Assembly: GCA_035689185.1 (NCBI GenBank)
Contig: DASSLY010000030.1
Location: 1 to 31,334, forward strand
Origin: DASSLY01 sp035689185
GTDB lineage: Bacteria; Actinomycetota; Actinomycetes; Actinomycetales; Dermatophilaceae
Length of the DNA stretch: 31,334 nucleotides
Reading direction: 5' to 3'
How positions within the stretch are numbered: the first letter of the stretch is position 1; the number at the start of each line of letters is the position of its first letter. This document shows positions 22,128 through 29,326 of this stretch, in pieces. The notes beneath the pieces were generated by a model, which was given only the letters and a program-made list of their open reading frames with translations, was not told the DNA's origin and made no database searches. A program made the translations under genes and the position numbers.

Positions 22128-23795
22128 TCAGGGGAGGTGGCGGCGGGCGGTGACGACACGGAAGCGGCTGGCGACGAAGGCGGCGTCGGTGTATGCCGCG
22201 TTGGCCGCCGGGTTCGCGCCGGTGCCGTGGTAGTCGCTGAACGCCGCGGTCTGGTTGACGTAGATCCCGTCCTGCAGGTTCTCCGACAGCGCCACGCCCG
22301 CCTCCGCCGCCGCCTCCCGGGCCGCTTCGAGCACCTCCGCCGAGGTCGAGTACACCGCCGCGGTCATCCCCCCGTGCTCGCGGATCGAGTCCCGCATCCG
22401 GGCCAGCGACTGCTCCGTCGAGTCGGTGCCGATCAGGAACGCCACCGGCCCGAAGCACTCCTGCGAGTACGCCGCCGCGTCCGCCACGTCCAGCGCCACC
22501 AGTCCCGGGGTCCGGATCACCGCGTCCGGGTATGCCGCGTGCCTCACCTCCCGGGTGTCCAGCACCACCCGCCCGCCCAGCCGCTGCGCCAGCACCGGCA
22601 GGTCCACCGCGCGGCGGCGGACGTCGTCGTTGACCAGGGCCCCCAGCAGCTCGACCGCGCGGGCGTCGTCCGCGGTGAGCCGCCCTATCGCGGCCGCGAG
22701 CGAGGCGCTGACGGCATCGACCTGCGAGCGGGGCAGGTAGATGTTCTGCGGCGCGGTGCACATCTGCCCGCTGTAGAGGACCAGCGAGAACGCCAGGTTC
22801 GCCAGCGCCGCCGGCTCGTCCGGGAAGGAGTCGACGACCACCGCGTTGACTCCGGACTTCTCGGTGTAGACCAGCTTCCCCGCCGCGGCCCCCTCCGCCT
22901 CCAGCCGCTGCCCGAACGAGGGCCCGCCGGTGTAGTCGATGATCGCCACCTCCGGCCGGCGGGCCAGCGTGAGCGCCAGGCCGCCCCCGTCGGGCTCGGC
23001 GGCCAGCTGGACCAGCGCCGGGTCGAACCCCGCCTCCCGCAGCACCTCCCGGGCCGCCGCGACGGTGATCGCCAGCGGCAGCACCGCCCGGGGGTGCGGT
23101 TTCACGACCACCGGGTTGCCGCAGGCCAGCGACGCGAACAGGCCCGGGTAGGCGTTCCACGTGGGGAACGTGTTGCATCCCACGACCAGCGCGACCCCGC
23201 GCGGCACCACCCGGTAGTCCTTGCGCATCCGGACCGGCTCGCCACGACCGGGCTTCTCCCAGACCACCGACGCCGGCACCCGCTCCTGCTCGGCCAGCGC
23301 GGCGGCCACGGCCTCCAGCGCCCGGTCCTGCGCGTGCGGCCCGCCCGCCTGGAAGGCCATGACGAACGCCTGCCCGCTGGTGTGCATCACTGCGTTGGCG
23401 AGCTCGAACGACCGGCGGTTGATGGCGTCGACGATCTCCACGCACACGGCCGCCCGGACCGCCGGGCCGGCGTCGCGCCAGGCCGGCGTCGCGGCGCGAG
23501 CCGCGGCGAGCCCCGCGTCCAGGTCCAGCCGCGGGTAGCGCACCCGCAGAGCCGGCCCGTAGGGGGAGACCTCGCTGCCCTCCACCAGCCCGTCGGCCGG
23601 CTGGTCCAGCTCGAAGTCATTGGCCAGCAGCGCCTCGAACGCCTGCTGCCCCCGTTCGGCGGCCCCCTCGCCGTACACCCGCGGCGACGGCGACTCCGGG
23701 TAGCGCGAGTAGTACGACCGCGCGGCCAGCGCCTGCCGCGCCGCCGAGAGCACGGGCGTGTGCCGGGTCAGCAGCGGGTGCTCGCTCACGCTCAC
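22128..23795 (-). CDS. paaN: Phenylacetate degradation aldehyde dehydrogenase PaaN
   Basis: The 555-residue protein has the length and motifs of PaaN, an aldehyde-dehydrogenase-fold enzyme that oxidises the semialdehyde made after ring opening of oxepin-CoA. It lacks the MaoC hydratase domain of PaaZ. GCNTFPTWNAYPGLFASLACGNPVVVKPHP is the NAD-binding region, IDYTGGPSFGQRLEAEG the nucleotide loop, and Cys346 in SGQMCTAPQNIYLP the catalytic nucleophile. The start is GTG 23795 (MSVSEHPLLTRH). TAGCAT at 23803-23808 lies 7 nt upstream, so the mRNA is probably leaderless. A longer frame upstream overlaps paaH and is rejected. It diverges from paaHIK with only 33 bp between the start codons. Confidence 0.92.
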   Translation of the reverse strand: MSVSEHPLLTRHTPVLSAARQALAARSYYSRYPESPSPRVYGEGAAERGQQAFEALLANDFELDQPADGLVEGSEVSPYGPALRVRYPRLDLDAGLAAARAATPAWRDAGPAVRAAVCVEIVDAINRRSFELANAVMHTSGQAFVMAFQAGGPHAQDRALEAVAAALAEQERVPASVVWEKPGRGEPVRMRKDYRVVPRGVALVVGCNTFPTWNAYPGLFASLACGNPVVVKPHPRAVLPLAITVAAAREVLREAGFDPALVQLAAEPDGGGLALTLARRPEVAIIDYTGGPSFGQRLEAEGAAAGKLVYTEKSGVNAVVVDSFPDEPAALANLAFSLVLYSGQMCTAPQNIYLPRSQVDAVSASLAAAIGRLTADDARAVELLGALVNDDVRRRAVDLPVLAQRLGGRVVLDTREVRHAAYPDAVIRTPGLVALDVADAAAYSQECFGPVAFLIGTDSTEQSLARMRDSIREHGGMTAAVYSTSAEVLEAAREAAAEAGVALSENLQDGIYVNQTAAFSDYHGTGANPAANAAYTDAAFVASRFRVVTARRHLP

Positions 23796-23828
23796 CCTGG
23801 CGATGCTACGGCGTGCCAGCATGGGCCC
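23796..23828. promoter_or_regulatory. Compact divergent promoter region paaN / paaH
   Basis: Only 33 bp separate the two start codons. TAGCAT (minus strand, 23803-23808) is 7 nt from the paaN GTG and CAGCAT (23817-23822) is 6 nt from the paaH ATG. Both transcripts would be leaderless and their polymerases would compete. The adjacent direct repeat GCATGGGCCCATG (23820-23831) is nearly palindromic (GGGCCC core). Confidence 0.45.
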
Positions 23829-24914
23829 ATGCCCGGTGCCGTCGCGGTCATCGGCGCCGGGACGATGGGCGCCGGGATCGCCCGCGTGGCCGCGCGGGCC
23901 GGGCACGCGACATACCTGCTGGACAGCCGGCCGGATGTCGCCCGGGCCGCGGCGGCCGAGTCGGTGCGTGCCGTCGAGACACCCGCCGACCTGCCGCCCT
24001 GCGAGGTGGTGGTCGAGGCCGTGGTGGAGGACGCGGCGGTCAAGTCCGCACTGCTGGCCGACCTGGCGGACCTGCAGCCGGCCACAACCATCCTGGCGAC
24101 CAACACCTCCAGCCTGGACGTCACCGCCCTCGCCGCGGGGGTGCCGGCCCCCGAGCGCGTGGTCGGCCTGCACTTCTTCAACCCGCCGACCCGGATGCCG
24201 CTGGTCGAGGTGGTCCGCGGCGAGCAGACCGCCGACGCGGTGGTCCGCCGCTGCCAGGAGCTGATGCGGGCCTGGGGCAAGACCCCGGTCACCTGCGCGT
24301 CCACGCCCGGCTTCGTGGTCAACCGCGTCGCGCGGCCCTTCTACGGCGAGGCGCAGCGGCTGGTCGCGGCGGGGGTGGCCGACCCGGCGACGGTCGACCA
24401 GGCGCTGCGCGACGCCGGGTTCCGGATGGGGCCGTTCGAGCTCACCGACCTGATCGGCCAGGACGTCAACCTCGCCGTCGCCCGCTCGGTGTGGGAGCAG
24501 ACCGGCTACGACCCGCGCTACGAGCCGACGGACTGGCAGCGCCGGCTGGTCGCCACGGGCCGGCTGGGCCGCAAGACCGGGCGCGGGGTGTTCCGGTATG
24601 ACGCGCAGGGACACCCGCTGGACGCTCACCCCGACCTGGGGCTGGCCGCCCGCCTGACGGCCCCCGGCGCCCCGCTGGTCACCAACCCGGTGGCCCGGAC
24701 CCTGGCCATGCTGGTCAACGAGGCGGTCGACCTGGTCTGCCGGGGCGAGGCCACGCCCGCCGACGTGGACACGGCGATGCGGCTCGGCGCGGCCTACCCG
24801 CGCGGGCCGTTGGAGTGGGGTGAGCTGCTCGGCCGGGACGCGATCCGGGCCCAGCTGGCCGAGCTGGACCAGGCGTTCCCGGGCGGGCGTTACCGGGCCA
24901 GCGAGGCGCTGTGA
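23829..24914 (+). CDS. paaH: 3-hydroxyacyl-CoA dehydrogenase PaaH
   Basis: The 361-residue NAD-dependent dehydrogenase oxidises 3-hydroxyadipyl-CoA to 3-oxoadipyl-CoA in phenylacetate degradation. The N-terminus AVIGAGTMGAGIARVAARAGH is the Rossmann motif. NTSSLDVTALAAGVPAPERVVGLHFFNPPTRMPLVEVV carries the catalytic His and Asn. The C-terminal helical domain (GFVVNRVARPFYGEAQRLVAAG...FRMGPFELTDLIGQDVN) is complete. A second 3HCDH C-terminal repeat follows (RTLAMLVNEAVDLVCRGEATPADVDTAMRLGAAYPRGPLEWGE). ATG 23829 is preferred over the out-of-frame ATG at 23821. The stop overlaps the GTG of paaI by 4 nt. Confidence 0.92.
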   Translation: MPGAVAVIGAGTMGAGIARVAARAGHATYLLDSRPDVARAAAAESVRAVETPADLPPCEVVVEAVVEDAAVKSALLADLADLQPATTILATNTSSLDVTALAAGVPAPERVVGLHFFNPPTRMPLVEVVRGEQTADAVVRRCQELMRAWGKTPVTCASTPGFVVNRVARPFYGEAQRLVAAGVADPATVDQALRDAGFRMGPFELTDLIGQDVNLAVARSVWEQTGYDPRYEPTDWQRRLVATGRLGRKTGRGVFRYDAQGHPLDAHPDLGLAARLTAPGAPLVTNPVARTLAMLVNEAVDLVCRGEATPADVDTAMRLGAAYPRGPLEWGELLGRDAIRAQLAELDQAFPGGRYRASEAL

Positions 24915-25324
24915 CCCCGGACCTGAGCCACGTGCGGGCGATGTGGGCCGAGGACCGGGCGTCGGCGAGCCTGGGGATGGAGCTTGTCGAGCTCGGTCGC
25001 GACCAGGCTCGGGTCCGGATGGCCGTCACCGAGACGATGGTGAACGGGCACGGGATCGCCCACGGCGGCTACGTGTTCGCCCTGGCCGACTCCGCGTTCG
25101 CGCTGGCCTGCAACGCCGGCGGCGTGCTCACCGTCGCGGCCGGCGCCGACATCGTCTTCGTCGCCGCCGCCCGCCGCGGCGACGTGCTCGTCGCGGACGC
25201 CAGGCAGCGAACCGCATACGGGCGCAGCGGCATCACCGACGTCACGGTGACCAGGCAGTCCGACGGTGCGGTGGTGGCCGAGTTCCGCGGGCGGTCCCGG
25301 TCGCTGCCGGGAAGGAACCTCTGA
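24911..25324 (+). CDS. paaI: Hydroxyphenylacetyl-CoA thioesterase PaaI
   Basis: The 137-residue hotdog-fold thioesterase releases CoA from ring-hydroxylated phenylacetyl-CoA, rescuing CoA when dead-end intermediates build up. ETMVNGHGIAHGGYVFALADSAFALACN is the PaaI signature, with the HGG turn and the catalytic Asp. RRGDVLVADARQRTAYGRSGITDVTVTRQSDGAVVAEFRGRSR completes the sheet. GTG 24911 overlaps the paaH stop (GTGA), and its own stop shares a base with the paaK ATG (TGATG), so the three genes are translationally coupled. Confidence 0.93.
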   Translation: MTPDLSHVRAMWAEDRASASLGMELVELGRDQARVRMAVTETMVNGHGIAHGGYVFALADSAFALACNAGGVLTVAAGADIVFVAAARRGDVLVADARQRTAYGRSGITDVTVTRQSDGAVVAEFRGRSRSLPGRNL

Positions 25325-26637
25325 TGACGCTACCGCTGGTCGAGCCGCGGCCCGACCTGTATGACGACGCCGAGCGCTGGTCGGCCGAGGAGCTGCAGGC
25401 CAGGCAGCTGCACCGGTTGCAGTGGAGCGTCCGGCACGCCTACGACCATGTCGCGCACTACCGGGCCGCGTTGAGCGACAAGGGGATCCAGCCGGGCGAT
25501 ATACGCAGCCTGGACGACCTGCGGCACCTGCCGTTCACGACGAAGGCGGACCTGCGGGCGAACTACCCGTTCGGCATGTTCGCGGTGCCGCGGGAGCAGG
25601 TGGTGCGCGTGCACGCCTCCAGCGGGACGACCGGCAAGGCGACGGTGGTCGGGTACACCGCCGAAGACGTGCGGATGTGGGCCTCGGTCATGGCCAGGTC
25701 GATCCGCGCCGCCGGCGGACGGCCCGGCGACCTGGTGCACGTGGCCTACGGGTACGGGCTGTTCACCGGCGGGCTCGGCGCGCACTACGGCGCCGAGGCG
25801 CTGGGCTGCACCGTGGTGCCCGTGTCCGGCGGGATGACAGAGCGGCAGGTGCAGCTGATCACCGACTTCGCGCCGAGGGTGGTCATGGTGACCCCGTCGT
25901 ACCTCCTGGCGCTGCTGGACGAGATGACGCGGATCGGGCTGGACCCGCGCTCGTCCTCGCTGCAGGTCGGCATCTTGGGCGCGGAGCCGTGGACCGAGGC
26001 GATGCGCGCCGAGATCGAGGACCGCGCCGGGATCCACGCCGTCGACATCTACGGCCTGTCGGAGGTGATCGGCCCCGGCGTCGCCCAGGAGTGTGTCGAG
26101 ACCAAGGACGGCCTGCACATCTGGGAGGACCACTTCTACCCCGAGGTGGTCGACCCGCTGACCGACCAGCCGCTGCCGGAGGGCCAGGTCGGCGAACTCG
26201 TGTTCACCTCGTTGACCAAACAGGCGATGCCGGTGCTGCGCTACCGGACCCGCGACCTGACCCGGCTGCTGCCCGGGACGGCCAGGCCCGCGTTCCGGCG
26301 GATGGCGAAGGTCACCGGCCGCACCGACGACATGATGATCGTCCGCGGGGTCAACGTGTTCCCCACCCAGATCGAGGAGATCGTGCTGGGCGTGCCCGGC
26401 CTGTCGCCGTTCTTCCAGTGCGTGCTGACCCGCCCCGCCCGGCTGGACGAGCTCACCGTCAACGTCGAGGCCGAGCCCGGCTTCCCCACTGCGCACTGGG
26501 CGGACGCCGCGGCGACTGTGGCAGCCTCGGTCAAGGACCGCGTCGGCACGACCTGCACGGTCACCGTCGTCGAACCGGGCCGGATCGAGCGTTCGGTCGG
26601 CAAGGCCCGCCGCATCGTCGACCACCGGCCGGGCTAG
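25324..26637 (+). CDS. paaK: Phenylacetate-CoA ligase PaaK
   Basis: The 437-residue AMP-forming ligase activates phenylacetate with ATP and CoA, the entry step of the pathway. VHASSGTTGKATVVGYT is the P-loop-like adenylation motif. YGLSEVIGPGVAQECVETKDGLHIWEDHFYPEV is the A5-type motif, and RTDDMMIVRGVNVFPTQIEEI the hinge and A8 region. The full-length family size is about 430 residues. ATG 25324 overlaps the paaI stop by one base, with GGAAGG upstream. Its TAG stop lies 6 nt from that of the convergent exporter. The ring-epoxidase genes paaABCDE are absent from the window and must lie elsewhere if the pathway is complete. Confidence 0.94.
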   Translation: MTLPLVEPRPDLYDDAERWSAEELQARQLHRLQWSVRHAYDHVAHYRAALSDKGIQPGDIRSLDDLRHLPFTTKADLRANYPFGMFAVPREQVVRVHASSGTTGKATVVGYTAEDVRMWASVMARSIRAAGGRPGDLVHVAYGYGLFTGGLGAHYGAEALGCTVVPVSGGMTERQVQLITDFAPRVVMVTPSYLLALLDEMTRIGLDPRSSSLQVGILGAEPWTEAMRAEIEDRAGIHAVDIYGLSEVIGPGVAQECVETKDGLHIWEDHFYPEVVDPLTDQPLPEGQVGELVFTSLTKQAMPVLRYRTRDLTRLLPGTARPAFRRMAKVTGRTDDMMIVRGVNVFPTQIEEIVLGVPGLSPFFQCVLTRPARLDELTVNVEAEPGFPTAHWADAAATVAASVKDRVGTTCTVTVVEPGRIERSVGKARRIVDHRPG

Positions 26638-26643
26638 GCGGGG

Positions 26644-28017
26644 CTAGGTGGGCGCGGCCGTCCGGCCGTGCGGCAGCAGCGCCGAGGACACCGCCCCGGC
26701 CAGCATGAGCGCCGACCCGATAAGCATGGCCCGGGTGAATCCGGCGTCGAAGGCGGCGGGGTCCCGGTAGTCGCTCAAGCCGGCCGCGAGCGGCACGACG
26801 GCCACCGCGAGCAGGCTGGCCGTCCGGGCCACCGCGTTGTTGATGGCCGAGGCGGTGCCGCTAAGGTGGTCCGGCGCCGCCGCCAGGACCGAGGAGGTCA
26901 GGGGCGCGACGACGAAGGACAGGCCGAGTCCCAGCAGCGCCACCGCCGGCAGCACGTCGGACGGGTATGCGGTGTCCGCACCCATCCGCGTCGCCAGGAA
27001 GAACCCGCCGGCGGCCAGGACGGCGCCCGTGGTCATCGGCAGCCGGGGCCCCACCCGGTCGCTCAGGCCGCCCATCCGCGGCGAGAGCAGCAGCAGCACC
27101 GCGACGAACGGCAGGGTCGACAGGCCGGCCTGGAGCGGGGTGTAGCCGGCGACCACCTGCAGCTCCAGCCCGACCAGGAAGAAGAACACCGTCAGGGCGG
27201 CGTAGACGAACAGCGTCGCCACATTGGTCAGCGCGAAGACGCGGCTGCCGAACAGGCCGAACGGGACCAGCGGGTGCCGCACCCGCCGCTCCACCGCGGC
27301 GAACCCGGCCAGGCCGGCGACGGCCAGCGTCCACGCGAGGGCGAGCGCCGGCATACCGGCCCCGCCGGAGGTGAGCGCGTAGGTCAGCCCGCCCAGGCCG
27401 GCGGCCGCGGCGACCGTGCCCACCCAGTCGATCCGGTGCCCGGCCTCGGCGTCGGTGGACTCCGGCACGTGGCGGAGGCTGACCAGCACCACGCCGGCGG
27501 CCAGGGGCAGGTTGATCAGGAAGACCCAGCGCCAGCTGATACCCACCAGCCAGCCGCCCAGCAGCGGCGCGGCGGCGGCCGCGATGCCGCCGAGCCCGGA
27601 CCACACGCCGATGGCCCTGGCGCGGTCGGAGTGGGCGAAGGCCGAGGAGATGATCGCCAGGCTGCCCGGGGTGAGCAGCGCGCCGCCGATACCTTGCAGC
27701 GAGCGCGCGCCGATGAGCATGGCGGCGTTGACGCTGAGCGCGCACAGCAGCGACCCGAGGGCGAACCCGCCGGTGCCGAACAGGAAGATCCGGCGGCGGC
27801 CGTACATGTCGCCGAGCGAGCCGCCGAGCAGGATGAGCGCGGACAGGGTGAGGGTGTACCCGTTGACGATCCACTGCAGCTGGGCGAACGAGGCGCCCAG
27901 CTCGCGGCCCATCCGGGGCAGCGCGATGTTGACCACCGTGGCGTCGATCAGGGCCAGCCCGGACGCCACGATCGTCGCGGCGAGCACCCATCGGCCCGGG
28001 CCGGTGCCGAGCCGCAC
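26644..28017 (-). CDS. DHA2-family MFS transporter
   Basis: This exporter of about 457 residues has roughly 14 spans. ALIDATVVNIALPRMGRELGASFAQLQWIVNGYTLTLSALILLGGSLGDMYGRRR holds the DHA2 motif D1 and MFS motif A. GARSLQGIGGALLTPGSLAIISSAFAHSDRARAIGVWSG is motif B/C. GTG 28017 is the nearest standard start. However, a CTG at 28047 is preceded by GGAGG at ideal spacing and would add MSTNQDQPAA, so translation may begin there (467 residues). Substrates are unknown, and no regulator is adjacent. It diverges from galE and converges on paaK with only 6 nt between the two stops. Confidence 0.88.
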   Translation of the reverse strand: MRLGTGPGRWVLAATIVASGLALIDATVVNIALPRMGRELGASFAQLQWIVNGYTLTLSALILLGGSLGDMYGRRRIFLFGTGGFALGSLLCALSVNAAMLIGARSLQGIGGALLTPGSLAIISSAFAHSDRARAIGVWSGLGGIAAAAAPLLGGWLVGISWRWVFLINLPLAAGVVLVSLRHVPESTDAEAGHRIDWVGTVAAAAGLGGLTYALTSGGAGMPALALAWTLAVAGLAGFAAVERRVRHPLVPFGLFGSRVFALTNVATLFVYAALTVFFFLVGLELQVVAGYTPLQAGLSTLPFVAVLLLLSPRMGGLSDRVGPRLPMTTGAVLAAGGFFLATRMGADTAYPSDVLPAVALLGLGLSFVVAPLTSSVLAAAPDHLSGTASAINNAVARTASLLAVAVVPLAAGLSDYRDPAAFDAGFTRAMLIGSALMLAGAVSSALLPHGRTAAPT

Positions 28018-28177
28018 CGCGGCCGGCTGGTCCTGGTTGGTGCTCAGCGGTCCTCCGTCCGGCGGCTCCGGTCTCGCGACCTGCCAGTCTGCCCGGACGC
28101 AGCGGCGGCGGCGGGGGCGGGGCGGACCGCCGTCGTGAACCCGCGGTGACGCCGGGCGCGCGGCGGGCGGCACCGCA

Positions 28178-28183
28178 TACGGT
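28178..28183 (+). promoter_or_regulatory. Candidate leaderless -10 element of galE
   Basis: TACGGT fits TANNNT and ends 6 nt before the galE ATG. No ribosome-binding site is visible, in keeping with a leaderless transcript. Confidence 0.45.
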
Positions 28184-28189
28184 GGGCAC

Positions 28190-29206
28190 ATGCGCGTTCT
28201 CGTCAGTGGCGGCGCCGGGTACATCGGCTCGCACACCGTGGTCCAGCTCGTCGCCGCCGGCCATGACGTGGTCATCGTCGACAACTTCGCCAACGCCAAG
28301 CCGGCGGTCATCAACCGGCTCGAAGCGCTGACCGGGGCGCACCTGGCGGTGCACGCGTTCGACCTGCGCGAGGCGGACAAGACCGAGCAGCTGTTCGGTC
28401 ACGAGCAGATCGACGCGGTGATCCACTTCGCCGGGCTCAAGGCGGTCGGCGAGAGCGTGCAGCTGCCCTTGGAGTACTACGAGAACAACCTGGGCTCGAC
28501 CTTCGGCCTGGTCCGGGCGATGCGCAAGCACCGGGTGACCAGGCTGGTGTTCTCCTCCTCGGCCACGGTGTACGGCGCGACCCCGACGGTGCCGATGAGC
28601 GAGGACTCCCCCACCTCGGCGACCAACCCGTACGGCTGGACCAAGGTGATGATCGAGCAGGTCCTGCGCGACGTGGCGGCCGCGGAGCCGTCCTGGCGGA
28701 TCGCGCTGCTGCGCTACTTCAACCCGGTCGGCGCGCACCCCTCCGGCACCATCGGGGAGGACCCGCAGGGCATCCCGAACAACCTGATGCCGTTCATCGC
28801 CCAGGTCGCGGTCGGTCGGCGGGACAAGCTGTCGGTGTTCGGGGACGACTACCCCACCCCGGACGGCACCGCGCTGCGCGACTACATCCACGTCGAGGAC
28901 CTGGCCGCCGGCCACATCGCCGCGCTGACCAAGCTGACCACGACCGACCAGCCGGTCAGCACCTGGAACCTCGGCACCGGCCAGGGGTCCAGCGTCCTGG
29001 ACGTGCTCCACGCGTTCGAGCGGGCGGTCGGCCGCCCGCTGCCGTATGAGGTGGTGGGCCGCCGCGCGGGTGACATCGCCGCCTCGTATGCCGATCCCTC
29101 CCGCGCGCACGCCGAGCTGGGCTGGCGGGCCACCCGGACCCTGGACGACATGTGCGCCGACGCCTGGCGCTGGCAGAGCCAGAACCCGACCGGCTACCCC
29201 GACTGA
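28190..29206 (+). CDS. galE: UDP-glucose 4-epimerase GalE
   Basis: The 338-residue extended short-chain dehydrogenase interconverts UDP-glucose and UDP-galactose for galactose use and cell-surface glycans. VSGGAGYIGSHTVVQL is the NAD-binding GxxGxxG motif. VIHFAGLKAVGES, SSSATVYG and YGWTK (Tyr148, Lys152) form the active site, and LRYFNPVGAHPSG and DGTALRDYIHVEDLA are classic GalE substrate-binding segments. Length is normal. ATG 28190 gives MRVLVSGGAGYIGS, the canonical N-terminus. No other gal genes are adjacent; the gene seems to be transcribed alone. Confidence 0.95.
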   Translation: MRVLVSGGAGYIGSHTVVQLVAAGHDVVIVDNFANAKPAVINRLEALTGAHLAVHAFDLREADKTEQLFGHEQIDAVIHFAGLKAVGESVQLPLEYYENNLGSTFGLVRAMRKHRVTRLVFSSSATVYGATPTVPMSEDSPTSATNPYGWTKVMIEQVLRDVAAAEPSWRIALLRYFNPVGAHPSGTIGEDPQGIPNNLMPFIAQVAVGRRDKLSVFGDDYPTPDGTALRDYIHVEDLAAGHIAALTKLTTTDQPVSTWNLGTGQGSSVLDVLHAFERAVGRPLPYEVVGRRAGDIAASYADPSRAHAELGWRATRTLDDMCADAWRWQSQNPTGYPD

Positions 29207-29280
29207 CGACGCGCCTTTCCACTGGGCGGAGGGGGCGAGGGTGCTCGGCGCTGGGCCGTGCGGGTGCCGGACGGGCGGTG

Positions 29281-29306
29281 TAACCTCTACGACGTCACGT
29301 CGTAGA
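29281..29306 (+). promoter_or_regulatory. cydAB promoter with perfect 21-bp palindromic operator
   Basis: TAACCT (29281-29286) fits a -10. A 10+1+10 perfect palindrome with half-site TCTACGACGT, centred on C29296, spans 29286-29306 and so covers the predicted transcription start. A bound dimer would block initiation. It does not resemble the Rex site (TGTGAAC-type) known for cyd genes. CTAC...GTAG palindromes are more like those of BlaI/MecI-type repressors, which is inference. Confidence 0.7.
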
Positions 29307-29326
29307 TCAGTCGGCAGGGAGCGCCC

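Noticed and set aside
29286..29306. Rex (NADH-responsive) operator for cydAB
   Set aside because: The palindrome lacks the TGTGAA/TTCACA half-sites of Rex boxes.
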